Below are positions 1 through 8,952 of a stretch of 17,321 nucleotides of DNA, in pieces. The position numbers were made by a program, and so were the translations under genes. The DNA comes from Cytophagaceae bacterium UBA6715. GTDB lineage: Bacteria; Bacteroidota; Bacteroidia; Cytophagales; Spirosomataceae. Under the pieces are notes generated by a model that was not told the DNA's origin, ran no database searches, and saw nothing but the letters and a program-made list of their open reading frames with translations. Location of the stretch: NCBI GenBank assembly GCA_002454335.1, contig DKIP01000009.1:40989-58309 (forward strand). The letters run 5' to 3'. Position 1 is the first letter of the stretch, and each line of letters begins with the position of its first letter.

Positions 1-2403
1 ACTTTCCCGAAATACCAAAACCAATATGGTGCTGGTTATTCTGATCCTTACCAAAAAGATGGTTTCTTCTATTTTGATGCGAATGGAGATGGTCAAGATG
101 ATTTAGTTGTTCCTACATCTGAAGATGCTTCTTATGGTACGAAATTTAACCCTTCGTTAATGGTTTACCACTGGGATGCTTTTGATCCAGCGGGTCCAAA
201 CTACCAAAAAGCGAAACCTTGGGTGGCAGCACAAAATACGCCAATCAAGTTTTACGAGACGGCTATTTCAAACAATACGAACGTATCATTAGATGGTGCA
301 ACAGATAAAGGAACGATCAAATTCGGTTATACACGTAATGAAGATCGCGGTACATTGCCGAATTCAAAGGTGACTAAGAATATCATGAATTTGGGTGGTA
401 CTTATAATGTGTCTTCTAAATTGACAGCTTCTGCAACAGCAAACTTCTCTGTAGTAGAAGGTAAAGGTCGTTACGGTACAGGTTATGATGGATTGAACGT
501 GAACCAAAACTTCCGTCAATGGTATCAAACTAACGTTGACATTTATGAGCAACGTGATGCATATTTCCGTAACAACAAGAACGTTACATGGAACTGGTCG
601 GATCCTTCCACTGCTGCTGGATTGAAGCCTATCTATACAGATAACTACTATTGGACTCGTTACCAAAACTACGAGAATGATACACGTACACGTGTGTTCG
701 GTAATGCGATGTTGAACTACAAGCCAACAGATTATTTGAACGTTTTAGGTCGTATCACAATGGATACTTACGATGAGTTCCAAGAGGAGCGTATCGCTGT
801 AGGTTCTACGGATATTCCTGAATATTCTCGTTATGATCGTCATTTCCAAGAAATCAACTATGATTTAATTGCAAATTTCGACAAGAACGTTATGAAAGAT
901 TTGAACGTAAAAGCTTTAGCAGGTCTTAACTTGCGTAAGTCATTGAATCGTTCTATTTATGCAATTACGAATGGTGGTTTGATCGTACCTGGTCTTTACT
1001 CAATTGCGAACTCAAAAGGAACTGTTTCAGCTCCATCAGAGTCTTACAATCCACGTGAAGTATTTGGTTTATTTGCTGGTGGAACTGTTTCATACAAAGA
1101 TTTCTTAACTTTGGATGGTACTGTTCGTCAAGATCAATCTTCTACATTGCCAGTAAATAATAACAAGTATTTATACTATGCAGGTTCTTTGAGCTGGGTA
1201 TTCTCACAACACCTACAAGAATTACCTTGGTTAACTTCGGGTAAATTACGCGCTAACTATGCAACAGTGGGTAATGATGCTCCATGGGGATCAATCAGCA
1301 ATGTATATGATCAACCAGCTCCGTTTGGTTCGACAATCTTGTTCTCCGTTCCAGGAACGCAAAACAATCCAGGTTTGAAGCCAGAGCAAACAATTTCGAA
1401 AGAGATTGGTCTTGAAATGGCATTTATGCAAAACCGTTTAGGTTTTGATTTGACGTACTACCATACAAATACATTGGATCAAATTATGCCGGCTGCTGTA
1501 ACTACATCAACAGGTTATAACTCGACATATGTAAATGCAGGTAACATTGAAAATAAAGGTATTGAATTAAGCCTTTATGCTAATCCAATCAAAACAGCTG
1601 ATTTCTCTTGGAACGTAAATGTAAACTTTACACGCAATCGTAACTTGGTGTTAAGTCTTTACAATGAAAGCCAAAACTTGCAATTAGCTTCATTCCAAGG
1701 TGGTGTTACTCTAAACGCTACAGTGGGTGAGCCTTATGGTATCTTGAAAGGTAAGACTTGGAAATACTTAAATGGAGAGAAGTTAGTGAAAGCAAACGGT
1801 CGTTACGATGTAACTACTACAACTACAAATAACATTGGTAATGTTAATCCAAACTGGATTGGTGGTGTGAACAACTCATTCCGTTACAAAGATGTTACTT
1901 TCAGCTTCTTAATCGATGTGAAGTCAGGTGGTTCAGTATTCTCACTTGATCAATATTACGGTGCTGCAACAGGTGTATTAGAAGAGTCAGCTTTATTGAA
2001 TGATAAAGGTAATCCTTCTCGTGATGAGATCGCAAATGGTGGTGGTATCATTATGCCAGGTGTTAAGGCGGATGGAACGAAAAATGACATTCGTGTTGAG
2101 AACTGGTATGGTACATATGGTTATGCTTACAACCCACAACATGCATTCGTTTACGATGCAAGTTATGTGAAGTTACGTGAGGCGAACTTGACTTATTCAT
2201 TACCTCGTTCAATCGTAGCTAAATTAGGTGGCGTTAAAGGCGTAGATTTGTCTGTATATGGACGTAACTTGTGGATTATTCACAAAAACCTTCCACACTC
2301 AGATCCTGAGGAGAATTTATCTGCAGGTAACTTGCAAGGATATCAATCAGGTGCGTATCCAACGACTCGTTCGATTGGTTTCAACGTAAAATTAGTGTTT
2401 TAA
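1..2403 (+). CDS. SusC/RagA-family TonB-dependent outer-membrane transporter, 5'-truncated by window edge
   Basis: The reading frame is open from base 1 to a TAA at 2401-2403, giving 800 visible residues, so the gene begins upstream of the window. The signal peptide, carboxypeptidase-like domain, TonB box and plug are outside. What remains is mostly the beta-barrel: alternating aromatic strands, a loop with a D-x-N-x-D-x-x-D-like stretch near the left edge (DANGDGQDD), a GLKPEQT motif, and a C-terminal strand ending in F (NVKLVF), as usual for barrels inserted by the BAM complex. SusC proteins form energy-driven channels capped by a SusD lipoprotein, and the downstream susD-like gene starts 22 bp after this stop. 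It differs in sequence from the second SusC of this window and probably imports something else. The substrate cannot be told. Family assignment is secure. Confidence 0.93.
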   Translation, partial: TFPKYQNQYGAGYSDPYQKDGFFYFDANGDGQDDLVVPTSEDASYGTKFNPSLMVYHWDAFDPAGPNYQKAKPWVAAQNTPIKFYETAISNNTNVSLDGATDKGTIKFGYTRNEDRGTLPNSKVTKNIMNLGGTYNVSSKLTASATANFSVVEGKGRYGTGYDGLNVNQNFRQWYQTNVDIYEQRDAYFRNNKNVTWNWSDPSTAAGLKPIYTDNYYWTRYQNYENDTRTRVFGNAMLNYKPTDYLNVLGRITMDTYDEFQEERIAVGSTDIPEYSRYDRHFQEINYDLIANFDKNVMKDLNVKALAGLNLRKSLNRSIYAITNGGLIVPGLYSIANSKGTVSAPSESYNPREVFGLFAGGTVSYKDFLTLDGTVRQDQSSTLPVNNNKYLYYAGSLSWVFSQHLQELPWLTSGKLRANYATVGNDAPWGSISNVYDQPAPFGSTILFSVPGTQNNPGLKPEQTISKEIGLEMAFMQNRLGFDLTYYHTNTLDQIMPAAVTTSTGYNSTYVNAGNIENKGIELSLYANPIKTADFSWNVNVNFTRNRNLVLSLYNESQNLQLASFQGGVTLNATVGEPYGILKGKTWKYLNGEKLVKANGRYDVTTTTTNNIGNVNPNWIGGVNNSFRYKDVTFSFLIDVKSGGSVFSLDQYYGAATGVLEESALLNDKGNPSRDEIANGGGIIMPGVKADGTKNDIRVENWYGTYGYAYNPQHAFVYDASYVKLREANLTYSLPRSIVAKLGGVKGVDLSVYGRNLWIIHKNLPHSDPEENLSAGNLQGYQSGAYPTTRSIGFNVKLVF

Positions 2404-2424
2404 TCATCCTTAATTTTGAATCAG

Positions 2425-3855
2425 ATGAAAAGAATATTTTTAGTTTTTGTACCGCTTTTGTTTCTTGCAACGGCTTGTACAGAGGATCTAGCCTCATTAA
2501 ATGTTGAGACAAAGAAGCCAGCGTCTATTCCTGCGCCAACTTTGTTTTCAAGTGCAGTTAAATCCCTTTCTGGGACTTTAGCGACAGCGAGTGTGAACAC
2601 AAACGTGTTCCGTTTTACGACTAGCCAATGGGCTATGGCGGTTTATCAAGATGAAGCACAGTACGATTTTGCTACACGTGCAATTCCGAATACTTGGTGG
2701 TCAGCAATGTACCGCGATGTTTTAGCTGATTTACGTGAGTCATCTCGTTTAATCAATGCTGATGCAACTTTGTTGCCGAAAGAAAAAGCTAATAAATTAG
2801 CTATCTTGGATATCATGGAAGTTTACACGTTCTCTATCTTGGTGAACACGTTTGGTAACATTCCATACACAGAAGCATTGAATTCTGCGAAATTGTTCCC
2901 TAAATACGATGATGCTAAAACTGTTTCTGCAGATTTATTAGCTCGTTTGAACAATGACATCGCTAAGTTAGACGCTTCTGGTCCTGGATTTACGGCATCT
3001 GAAGATGTAGTTTACAAAGGATCTGTTTCTAAATGGGCAAAATTTGCGAACACACTTCGTATGAAGTTAGGTATGGTATTAGCTGATGTAGACGCATCTG
3101 CTGCTAAGTCGGCAGTTGAGGCCTCTGATGCTGGTGCAATCTCCGCTGCTTCTGACAATGGTTTGTTTACTTATCTTTCTGCATCTCCAAACCAAAATCC
3201 ATTACACGTTGATATCGTTTTAGGTGGTCGTCAAGATTACATTGCTGCGAAAGACTTAATGGATAAATTGCTAGGATGGAATGACCCACGTACGGGTTCT
3301 TACTTCTCTACAAACAACGGAGGTAAATATGCAGGTGGTATCGTAGGAAAAGTGAATACGTATGTAGATTTCTCTCGTGCTGGCGCGAAAGTTATCGCTG
3401 CGGATGCTCCTTACGTATTAGCTGACTATGTTGAAACTGAATTCTTGCGCGCTGAAGCTAAAGAAAGAGGATTTAACGTTTCAGGTACTGCTGAGTCTCA
3501 CTACAATAATGCTATTACCGCTTCTATTTTATATTGGGGTGGAACAGCTGCACAAGCAGCTGATTATTTAGCTCAACCTGATGTAGCGTATACAACTGCA
3601 GCTGGAGATTGGAAACAAAAAATCGGTACTCAAAAGTGGATTGCATTATACAATCGTCCTTATGAGACTTGGACAGAGATTCGTCGTCTTGACCAACCTA
3701 AAATTTCGACTCCTATTAACGCGAAGTCTGGATTCCCTACTCGTTTAACATATCCGAATACCGAGCAAACATTGAACGGTACAAACTACACAGCTGCAGC
3801 TTCTGCAATTGGTGGAGATGTTGTTACAACGAAATTGTTCTGGGATAAGAACTAA
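2425..3855 (+). CDS. SusD-like surface lipoprotein (SusD-like_2 type)
   Basis: Encodes 476 residues from the ATG at 2425. An in-frame TTG nine bases upstream is possible but less likely, since the ATG gives a compact lipoprotein signal, MKRIFLVFVPLLFLATAC, with the lipidated cysteine at residue 18. Typical SusD-like_2 features follow: an N-terminal NVETKKP segment, FGNIPYTEAL at about 143-152, YKGSVSKWAKFANTLRMKL at about 197-215, and a C-terminal segment with WTEIRRL. The protein is expected to sit on the outer-membrane surface as the ligand-binding lid of the preceding SusC transporter, with which it is evidently co-transcribed. A strong terminator lies just after the stop. The ligand is unknown. 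Length is normal for the family and no lesion is visible. Confidence 0.9.
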   Translation: MKRIFLVFVPLLFLATACTEDLASLNVETKKPASIPAPTLFSSAVKSLSGTLATASVNTNVFRFTTSQWAMAVYQDEAQYDFATRAIPNTWWSAMYRDVLADLRESSRLINADATLLPKEKANKLAILDIMEVYTFSILVNTFGNIPYTEALNSAKLFPKYDDAKTVSADLLARLNNDIAKLDASGPGFTASEDVVYKGSVSKWAKFANTLRMKLGMVLADVDASAAKSAVEASDAGAISAASDNGLFTYLSASPNQNPLHVDIVLGGRQDYIAAKDLMDKLLGWNDPRTGSYFSTNNGGKYAGGIVGKVNTYVDFSRAGAKVIAADAPYVLADYVETEFLRAEAKERGFNVSGTAESHYNNAITASILYWGGTAAQAADYLAQPDVAYTTAAGDWKQKIGTQKWIALYNRPYETWTEIRRLDQPKISTPINAKSGFPTRLTYPNTEQTLNGTNYTAAASAIGGDVVTTKLFWDKN

Positions 3856-3876
3856 TCAATCATACGTTGATTTATC

Positions 3877-3906
3877 AAAGGGCGATCCATTGGGTCGCCC
3901 TTTTTT
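3877..3906 (+). terminator. Rho-independent terminator after first susCD operon
   Basis: The stem GGGCGA (3880-3885) pairs perfectly with TCGCCC (3895-3900) around a 9-nt loop. Flanking A and T residues extend it, and a run of six T's follows at 3901-3906. It begins about 20 bp after the susD stop and closes the first susCD operon. Confidence 0.88.
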
Positions 3907-3958
3907 ATTTCCAAATTTTATTTTGCTTTATGTAAATAATAACAAATTTTTATAAACA

Positions 3959-3994
3959 ATTGTCTGTTTTTCAGGTTTAAAGTTTTAATTTTCG
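3959..3994 (+). promoter_or_regulatory. Candidate Bacteroidota-type promoter for second susCD operon
   Basis: The 118 bp between the terminator and the next ATG are very A/T-rich. TAATTTTC at 3986-3993 matches the Bacteroidota -7 consensus TAnnTTTG at all but the last base. A weak -33-like ATTG lies at 3959-3962, with 23 bp between. This would give a short leader of about 25 nt. The consensus is established knowledge, but this placement is inference, because such A/T-rich DNA offers other near matches (for example at 3919-3925). Confidence 0.3.
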
Positions 3995-4024
3995 AATTCT
4001 AATTCATTCATTAAACTAAACAAC

Positions 4025-7000
4025 ATGAAAAAACTAGTACTATCCTGGGTGTTGATGATGGCTGTTGTAAGCACATTATTCGCCCAAACAAGGCAAGTTA
4101 CCGGTAAAGTCACATCATCAGAAGATGGAAGTGGTATGCCGGGCGTTAGTGTCAGTGCAAAGGGGTCTGCAAAAGGAACGAGCACCGCAGCTGATGGAAC
4201 TTATAAAATTGCAGTTGCAGACGGTGTAAGCCTTGTGTTCTCTTTTGTAGGTTATAATTCTCAAACTGTTTCTGTCGGTTCTCGCAGTGTGATTGATGTG
4301 CAATTGCAAGCGGACAACCAACAATTATCTGAAGTAGTTGTGGTTGGTTATGGAACCAAAAAGCGTCAAGAATTTACAGGTGCTGCATCTACCGTCAAAG
4401 CGGCAACAATTGCTGAGCGTCCTGTTCAATCTTTCTCACAAGGTTTGACTGGTCAGGCTGCAGGTGTTAATATCACACAACCAAACGGTTTGTTGAACAA
4501 CCCACCTGTCATTCGTGTACGTGGTTTGAGCTCACTTTCATTAAGCTCATTTCCTTTGGTTGTTATTGATGGTATTCCTATTTCTACGGATAACGTATCT
4601 GCAAACTCAACAACAAATAACCCTTTAGCAGATATTAACCCTTCAGATATTGAGTCAATTGATGTTTTGAAAGATGCTGCTTCAGCTGCAATTTACGGTT
4701 CTCGTGCGGGTGCTGGGGTCTTGTTAATCACGACAAAACGTGGTAAGTCTGGCAAAGCAAAAGTTTCCATTGATTCTTGGGCTGGCATTTCTGAGGCAGT
4801 TCGTTTACCGGATGTCTTGAATGCACAACAATACATGGACCACAAAAATGGTGCGATTGCGAATGCATTAGCGATGAACCCCAATGCAATTGCTGCCTCT
4901 GCACGTAATGCGGAGAACAAATCATTCTTGCCAAATTACAACGCGGATGGGTCATTGATCGATACTGATTGGTACAAAGAAGTTTACCAAACAGCTGTCT
5001 CTCAAAATCACAACTTGACCATTAATGGTGGAACGGATAAAACCAATTACTATTTTTCTGCAGGTTTCTCGGATCAAGATGGTTTCTTAAGAAGTAATAG
5101 CTTCCAGCGTCGTTCAGGTCGTTTCAACATGGACCATCAAGCTACAAAATGGTTGAAATTGACGGCTAATTTCAATTACTCAAATACGTTCAACAAGGCA
5201 CCTATGTCTGGTTCAAATGCTGGTGGTGCATTTAATACGTCTGGTTTGGGTCGTATTGCTGTTGCGCAGGTTCCTAACCTTCCAGCTTATAAAGCAGATG
5301 GGTCATACAACTTAGAAAATAATACCTTAGGTCGTATGAATAACTTATTGCCAGCGCAGTTTCCAAATCCAGCTGTTGTGCGTGATTTAGATAAAATTAC
5401 ATCTGAAAACACACGTTTAATCGCCAATTTAGGTGCTGAGTTCCGATTGATGGAGGGTTTGACTGCTAAAACAAGCTATTCATGGGATCGTCGAAATACA
5501 GAAAACCTTCGTTTCTTTAACCCATACAATGGTGATGGCTGGTCAGCTGGTGGTGATGCTTATAATAACACTGCGAAATCAGATAACTGGAACTGGATTA
5601 ATACATTGCAATACAATGTTACTTTAGCTGAAAAGCATAATTTCTCTTTAATTGCTGGTTCAGATGTTCAAAAAACACGTGTATTGAACTGGGGAGCTCA
5701 ACGTCAAACATTGGCGGATTTTTTCTTTACGGATTTCCAAGGAAATTTCGGTACGAACTTAGCTGCGGGTAACGGTATCTATCAGGTTGCTTATGAAGCA
5801 TACTTAGGTAGTTTCTCGTATAATTATGCTGGTAAGTATTTCGTAAGTGCCAACTACCGTCGCGATGGTAATTCGGCATTATCTGCAGAAAACCGTTGGG
5901 GAGATTTTGGTGGAGCATCGCTAGGTTGGACAATTTCAGAGGAAGAGTTTTTTAAGAATCTTAACTTGGGAAATAAGGTTTCCAACGTACGTTTGAAGGC
6001 TAGTTATGGTAAAGTTGGTAATGGTAACGTACCTAATGCTTATGGTTCATACTCAACTTTTGGATCAGGGCTATATGGAGCAGCTCCAACTTTGTCATTC
6101 AACCAAGCGGGTAATAAAGACTTGAAGTGGGAAACTTCTGCACAAACGAACGTCGGTTTAGATGTTAGCTTCTTAAATGATCGAATCCAAGTGGAAGCAA
6201 ATTACTACTACAAGGATATCAACAACTTGATTTTGAATGTTCCTCAAGCACCTTCAAAAGGTATTCCAGGTAACTCAATCTTGGCGAACGTAGGTTCGAT
6301 GTATAACAAAGGTTATGAATTAGCAGTTACTGCAACGCCTATCAACAACAATGGATTTGTATGGACGACTAATTTAAACTTTGCTACGAACGAAAACATG
6401 GTCACTTCATTGGTTGATGCTAATACTCCAATTTTAACAGCGACTTCAGGTCTAGAAGTGACATCTATTACGAAAGTAGGTTATTCAGCTGCACAAATTT
6501 ATGGTGTTAAGACTGCAGGTGTTAACCCAGAGAATGGACGTCGTATCTACATCAAACGTGATGGAACAAAAGTTCAATATCAGCACTTAGGTGGAGCTTT
6601 GGCTTGGACAACATTGGATGGCAAGGCTACAACATCTCCTTCCTCTGAGCAACAAATTCTAGGAAACACATTGCCTACTTTCTATGGCGGTTTTAATAAC
6701 ACCTTCCGTTACAAAGGTTTTGATCTAGGTGTGAATTTCACGTTCTCCGGCGGAAATTATATTTACAACGGATCACAAGCTGGTTTACGCGACCAACGTG
6801 TTTGGAACAACTCGGTAGATGTGTTGAATTCTTGGAAGACTCCAGGTCAGGTAACAGACATTCCTAAAGCTGTTTATGGTGATAACGTATCCAATGGTTC
6901 ATCTTTCTTAATTGATGCCAATGTTCAAAAAGGTGATTTCTTACGTTTGCAAACAGCAACCTTAGGTTATAAAGTTCCTACGAACTTAACCTCAATTGGA

Positions 7001-7174
7001 ATCTCAAGCATCCGTGTTTATGCACAAGCAAATAATCTATGGTTATTAACAGCTTACACTGGCGTAGACCCTGAAATTTCTTCAAATGGAGATTCTAACC
7101 TTGCATCTGGTATTGAGCGTAACTCAATTCCTCAAGGTCGTTCATTTACATTTGGTATTAATATTGGTTTGTAA
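4025..7174 (+). CDS. SusC/RagA-family TonB-dependent outer-membrane transporter (complete)
   Basis: A full-length transporter of 1049 residues. Domains in order: Sec signal peptide (1-20, ending STLFA-Q), a carboxypeptidase-regulatory-like domain (about 24-97, with VTGKV, GVSVS and FSFVGY), a TonB-box-like LSEVVVVGYG (101-110), a plug domain (GLTGQAAGVNI at 140-150, IRVRG at 163-167, NPSDIESIDVLKDA at 205-218, AAIYGSRAGAGV at 221-232), then a large beta-barrel to the C terminus. These are hallmark SusC motifs. Energy would come from TonB-ExbBD through the periplasm. The start is the ATG of the signal peptide, preceded by an A-rich leader. The partner susD follows after 18 bp. The substrate is not deducible. 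A position close to an esterase/pectinesterase gene hints at plant polysaccharide but proves nothing. Confidence 0.96.
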   Translation: MKKLVLSWVLMMAVVSTLFAQTRQVTGKVTSSEDGSGMPGVSVSAKGSAKGTSTAADGTYKIAVADGVSLVFSFVGYNSQTVSVGSRSVIDVQLQADNQQLSEVVVVGYGTKKRQEFTGAASTVKAATIAERPVQSFSQGLTGQAAGVNITQPNGLLNNPPVIRVRGLSSLSLSSFPLVVIDGIPISTDNVSANSTTNNPLADINPSDIESIDVLKDAASAAIYGSRAGAGVLLITTKRGKSGKAKVSIDSWAGISEAVRLPDVLNAQQYMDHKNGAIANALAMNPNAIAASARNAENKSFLPNYNADGSLIDTDWYKEVYQTAVSQNHNLTINGGTDKTNYYFSAGFSDQDGFLRSNSFQRRSGRFNMDHQATKWLKLTANFNYSNTFNKAPMSGSNAGGAFNTSGLGRIAVAQVPNLPAYKADGSYNLENNTLGRMNNLLPAQFPNPAVVRDLDKITSENTRLIANLGAEFRLMEGLTAKTSYSWDRRNTENLRFFNPYNGDGWSAGGDAYNNTAKSDNWNWINTLQYNVTLAEKHNFSLIAGSDVQKTRVLNWGAQRQTLADFFFTDFQGNFGTNLAAGNGIYQVAYEAYLGSFSYNYAGKYFVSANYRRDGNSALSAENRWGDFGGASLGWTISEEEFFKNLNLGNKVSNVRLKASYGKVGNGNVPNAYGSYSTFGSGLYGAAPTLSFNQAGNKDLKWETSAQTNVGLDVSFLNDRIQVEANYYYKDINNLILNVPQAPSKGIPGNSILANVGSMYNKGYELAVTATPINNNGFVWTTNLNFATNENMVTSLVDANTPILTATSGLEVTSITKVGYSAAQIYGVKTAGVNPENGRRIYIKRDGTKVQYQHLGGALAWTTLDGKATTSPSSEQQILGNTLPTFYGGFNNTFRYKGFDLGVNFTFSGGNYIYNGSQAGLRDQRVWNNSVDVLNSWKTPGQVTDIPKAVYGDNVSNGSSFLIDANVQKGDFLRLQTATLGYKVPTNLTSIGISSIRVYAQANNLWLLTAYTGVDPEISSNGDSNLASGIERNSIPQGRSFTFGINIGL

Positions 7175-7192
7175 TTTTAACAGATATAGAAA

Positions 7193-8638
7193 ATGAAATT
7201 ATTCACAAATAAATTGGGAATCTTGTCTATCGCTCTTGCGATGACCGTTTCCTCTTGTAATAAGGAATTCCTTAATGCAGTTCCGGAATTGGATTTGTCT
7301 GATGCAACGGTATTTAATACACCGGCTCGTGTCCTTTCCCAAGTTAATGGTTTATATGGCTCTGCGAAAAGTGGTAGCTTGTTTGGAGGTCGTTATTTGA
7401 TCTATAACGATATTCGTGGCGAAGATTGGGTTAACCGTACAACGAACTCCGTGACGGGTTATTCTACTTATCAGGGAAATCAAGATCCATCCGATTCGTA
7501 TTTAGCGAATTTTTGGGTACAGGGTTACTTGACAATTAACCGTACGAATTTGTTCCTAGAGGGTTTGGCTGCTAATCCAAATGCGGTTTCTTCTACTTTG
7601 GCCGCTAATTACCGTGGAGAAGCAAAGTTTTTACGTGCATTAACGTATTTTTCTTTGGTTCAATATTTTGCCAAGCCATATATTTTGGATAAAGGTGCTT
7701 CGGCAGGTTTGCCATTACGTTTGAAAGGTTCTGTGTCTTCAGCTGATAATGATATGCCACGGAGTACAGTTGCGCAAATTTATGCTCAAGTGTTATCTGA
7801 TTTGAATGATGCTGAAAATGAATTGCCTGATTCATACGGTACTGCCTTGTTAAATACAACGCGTGCACACAAAAACACGGCGATTGCATTAAAAACACGT
7901 GTAAAATTGGCTATGGGTGATTATGCAGGTGTTATTGCTGATGCGAATAAAATCGTTTCAGCTACTGCTCCATTCAAATCATCAGCTCGCGTTGCACATG
8001 CTTTACAAGCAGATGTTTCTGCTGTATTTAAAGCCCCTTACACAACGACTGAGTCGATTTTCTCTTTCCCTATGGATGCGACAAACGCTCCAGGAACGCA
8101 GAATCAGTTGGGATACTATTTCAATGCAGGTAACGTGGAATATTATTTAAATACAGGTTCAATCGGTATTTATAATAATCCACAATTTGCGGCAACGGAT
8201 GATCGTAAAACAAAGTTGACTGTCGCTACAACTGCTGTTGCTAAGTTCCCATCATCTACGAAGTTCAGTGGCGTATCTCCTTATGTAGATTTTGTGCCTA
8301 ACATTCGTTATGCTGAAGTATTGTTAAACCTGGCTGAAGCTGAAGCTGAAACAGGAAATTTAACACGTGCTATTGCTTTATTGAAAGCTGTTCACGGTCG
8401 TTCAGATGCTTCATATGTATTCCCTGCATTGGATACGAAAGCAGATGTAATCAAAGCAATCTTAACCGAACGTCGGATTGAATTCTTGGCAGAAGGTTTC
8501 CGTGCGAATGATGTAACACGTCGTGGTGAGCCCATGGTGTCTTTCGGTGCTGGTGCAACGATTCAGCCATCTGATCCACGTTATATCTATGGAATTCCAT
8601 TGGCCGAGGTACAAACCAATCCTAGCATTGGAAAATAA
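7193..8638 (+). CDS. RagB/SusD-family nutrient-binding outer-membrane lipoprotein
   Basis: Encodes 481 residues. The lipoprotein signal ends in VSSC with the lipidated cysteine at residue 22, followed by NKEFLNAVPELDLSDATVF, the usual mature N terminus of RagB/SusD proteins (FL...P...L....F). Tetratricopeptide-like helices follow, with YRGEAKFLRALTYFSLVQYF at about 140-159. The C-terminal half has IRYAEVLLNLAEAEAETG and ILTERRIEFLAEGFRANDVTRRGE, both family signatures, and the end IPLAEVQTNPSIGK is typical, so the protein is complete. It acts as the surface lid and ligand binder of the SusC encoded 18 bp upstream. It belongs to a different SusD subfamily from the one ending at 3855, so the two transport pairs are not a recent duplication. 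Confidence 0.94.
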   Translation: MKLFTNKLGILSIALAMTVSSCNKEFLNAVPELDLSDATVFNTPARVLSQVNGLYGSAKSGSLFGGRYLIYNDIRGEDWVNRTTNSVTGYSTYQGNQDPSDSYLANFWVQGYLTINRTNLFLEGLAANPNAVSSTLAANYRGEAKFLRALTYFSLVQYFAKPYILDKGASAGLPLRLKGSVSSADNDMPRSTVAQIYAQVLSDLNDAENELPDSYGTALLNTTRAHKNTAIALKTRVKLAMGDYAGVIADANKIVSATAPFKSSARVAHALQADVSAVFKAPYTTTESIFSFPMDATNAPGTQNQLGYYFNAGNVEYYLNTGSIGIYNNPQFAATDDRKTKLTVATTAVAKFPSSTKFSGVSPYVDFVPNIRYAEVLLNLAEAEAETGNLTRAIALLKAVHGRSDASYVFPALDTKADVIKAILTERRIEFLAEGFRANDVTRRGEPMVSFGAGATIQPSDPRYIYGIPLAEVQTNPSIGK

Positions 8639-8651
8639 ATTTATTTAGCAG

Positions 8652-8672
8652 AGGCGCGATTCTTCGCCTTTT
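8652..8672 (+). terminator. First hairpin of a double terminator after second susCD operon
   Basis: AGGCG (8652-8656) pairs with CGCCT (8665-8669) around an 8-nt loop and is followed by four T's. It lies 14 bp after the susD stop. It is weaker than the next hairpin and may only assist it or protect the mRNA 3' end. Confidence 0.5.
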
Positions 8673-8680
8673 CAAATCAA

Positions 8681-8710
8681 AAGCCCAAGGTTATTTCCTT
8701 GGGCTTTTTT
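8681..8710 (+). terminator. Strong rho-independent terminator after second susCD operon
   Basis: A perfect 10-bp stem, AAGCCCAAGG (8681-8690) with CCTTGGGCTT (8697-8706), and a 6-nt loop. A T-run continues to 8710. It is the main transcription end for the second susC/susD operon. The A-run preceding the stem on this strand is short, so activity is mainly in the plus direction. Confidence 0.9.
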
Positions 8711-8785
8711 GTTTTTATAAATCTCTGATTTTTGGGATAGTAAAGCCTTGTCAGAAGCCTAAAGTTATCATACAGTTTGAGGACT

Positions 8786-8939
8786 CGAAGTTATTACTTC
8801 GCTATATAGAAATGTGAAAAAGTAGCCCAGGAATTACTGATTAGGCTCTTTTAGGTAGAGCGAAGTATTGCATTTCTAGATAGACACGGAAAAAAAACCC
8901 AGCGATTGCTCACTGGGTTCTCATGGGTAGACTCGAAGT
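8786..8939. repeat. Degenerate tandem repeat, about 74-bp unit, two copies
   Basis: Within the 336-bp gene-free stretch 8639-8974, two adjacent units align by eye over their full length. Both begin with CGAAGT, at 8786 and 8861. Each then has an ATTnC...CTAnATAGA block (8793-8809, 8867-8884), an A-run (8816-8820, 8890-8897), CCCAGnnATTnCT (8826-8838, 8898-8910), GGnTCT (8844-8849, 8916-8921) and GGTAGA (8854-8859, 8926-8931). A further CGAAGT ends the array at 8934-8939. The GGTAGA/CGAAGT junctions end at 8791, 8866 and 8939, a spacing of 75 and 73 bp. Each unit carries a hairpin followed by a T-run when read on the minus strand, so this may be a duplicated terminator segment of the peptidase gene on that strand. 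No ORF is visible in it. Confidence 0.6.
8889..8919 (-). terminator. Rho-independent terminator of the M13 peptidase gene
   Basis: Read on the minus strand, AACCCAG pairs with CTGGGTT (arms 8913-8919 and 8896-8902) around a 10-nt loop, and a run of T's (complement of the A's at 8890-8897) follows. It lies about 55 bp beyond the peptidase stop and inside the second unit of the tandem repeat. Confidence 0.8.
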
Positions 8940-8952
8940 GTCGCTTCTTTAC

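Noticed and set aside
160..162. ATG at 160 as the start of the first SusC gene
   Set aside because: The same frame is open without a stop back to base 1 and encodes barrel-like sequence, so the gene enters from outside the window.
364..666. Opposite-strand and out-of-frame ORFs within the SusC/SusD, peptidase and other genes
   Set aside because: They overlap well-supported genes, lack any family motifs and look like shadows of the coding strand.
2416..2424. TTG at 2416 as the start of the first SusD gene
   Set aside because: The ATG at 2425 gives a standard lipoprotein signal and needs no rare start codon.
3907..4024. Riboswitch or structured leader upstream of the second SusC gene
   Set aside because: Only A/T-rich DNA is seen, with no stable nested stems. 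It is better read as a promoter region.
8782..8939. 10-bp direct repeat GACTCGAAGT (8782-8791, 8930-8939) as target-site duplication of an inserted element
   Set aside because: A third related copy lies between them at the same 73-75-bp period and the interior ends are not inverted repeats, so a tandem repeat explains it better.
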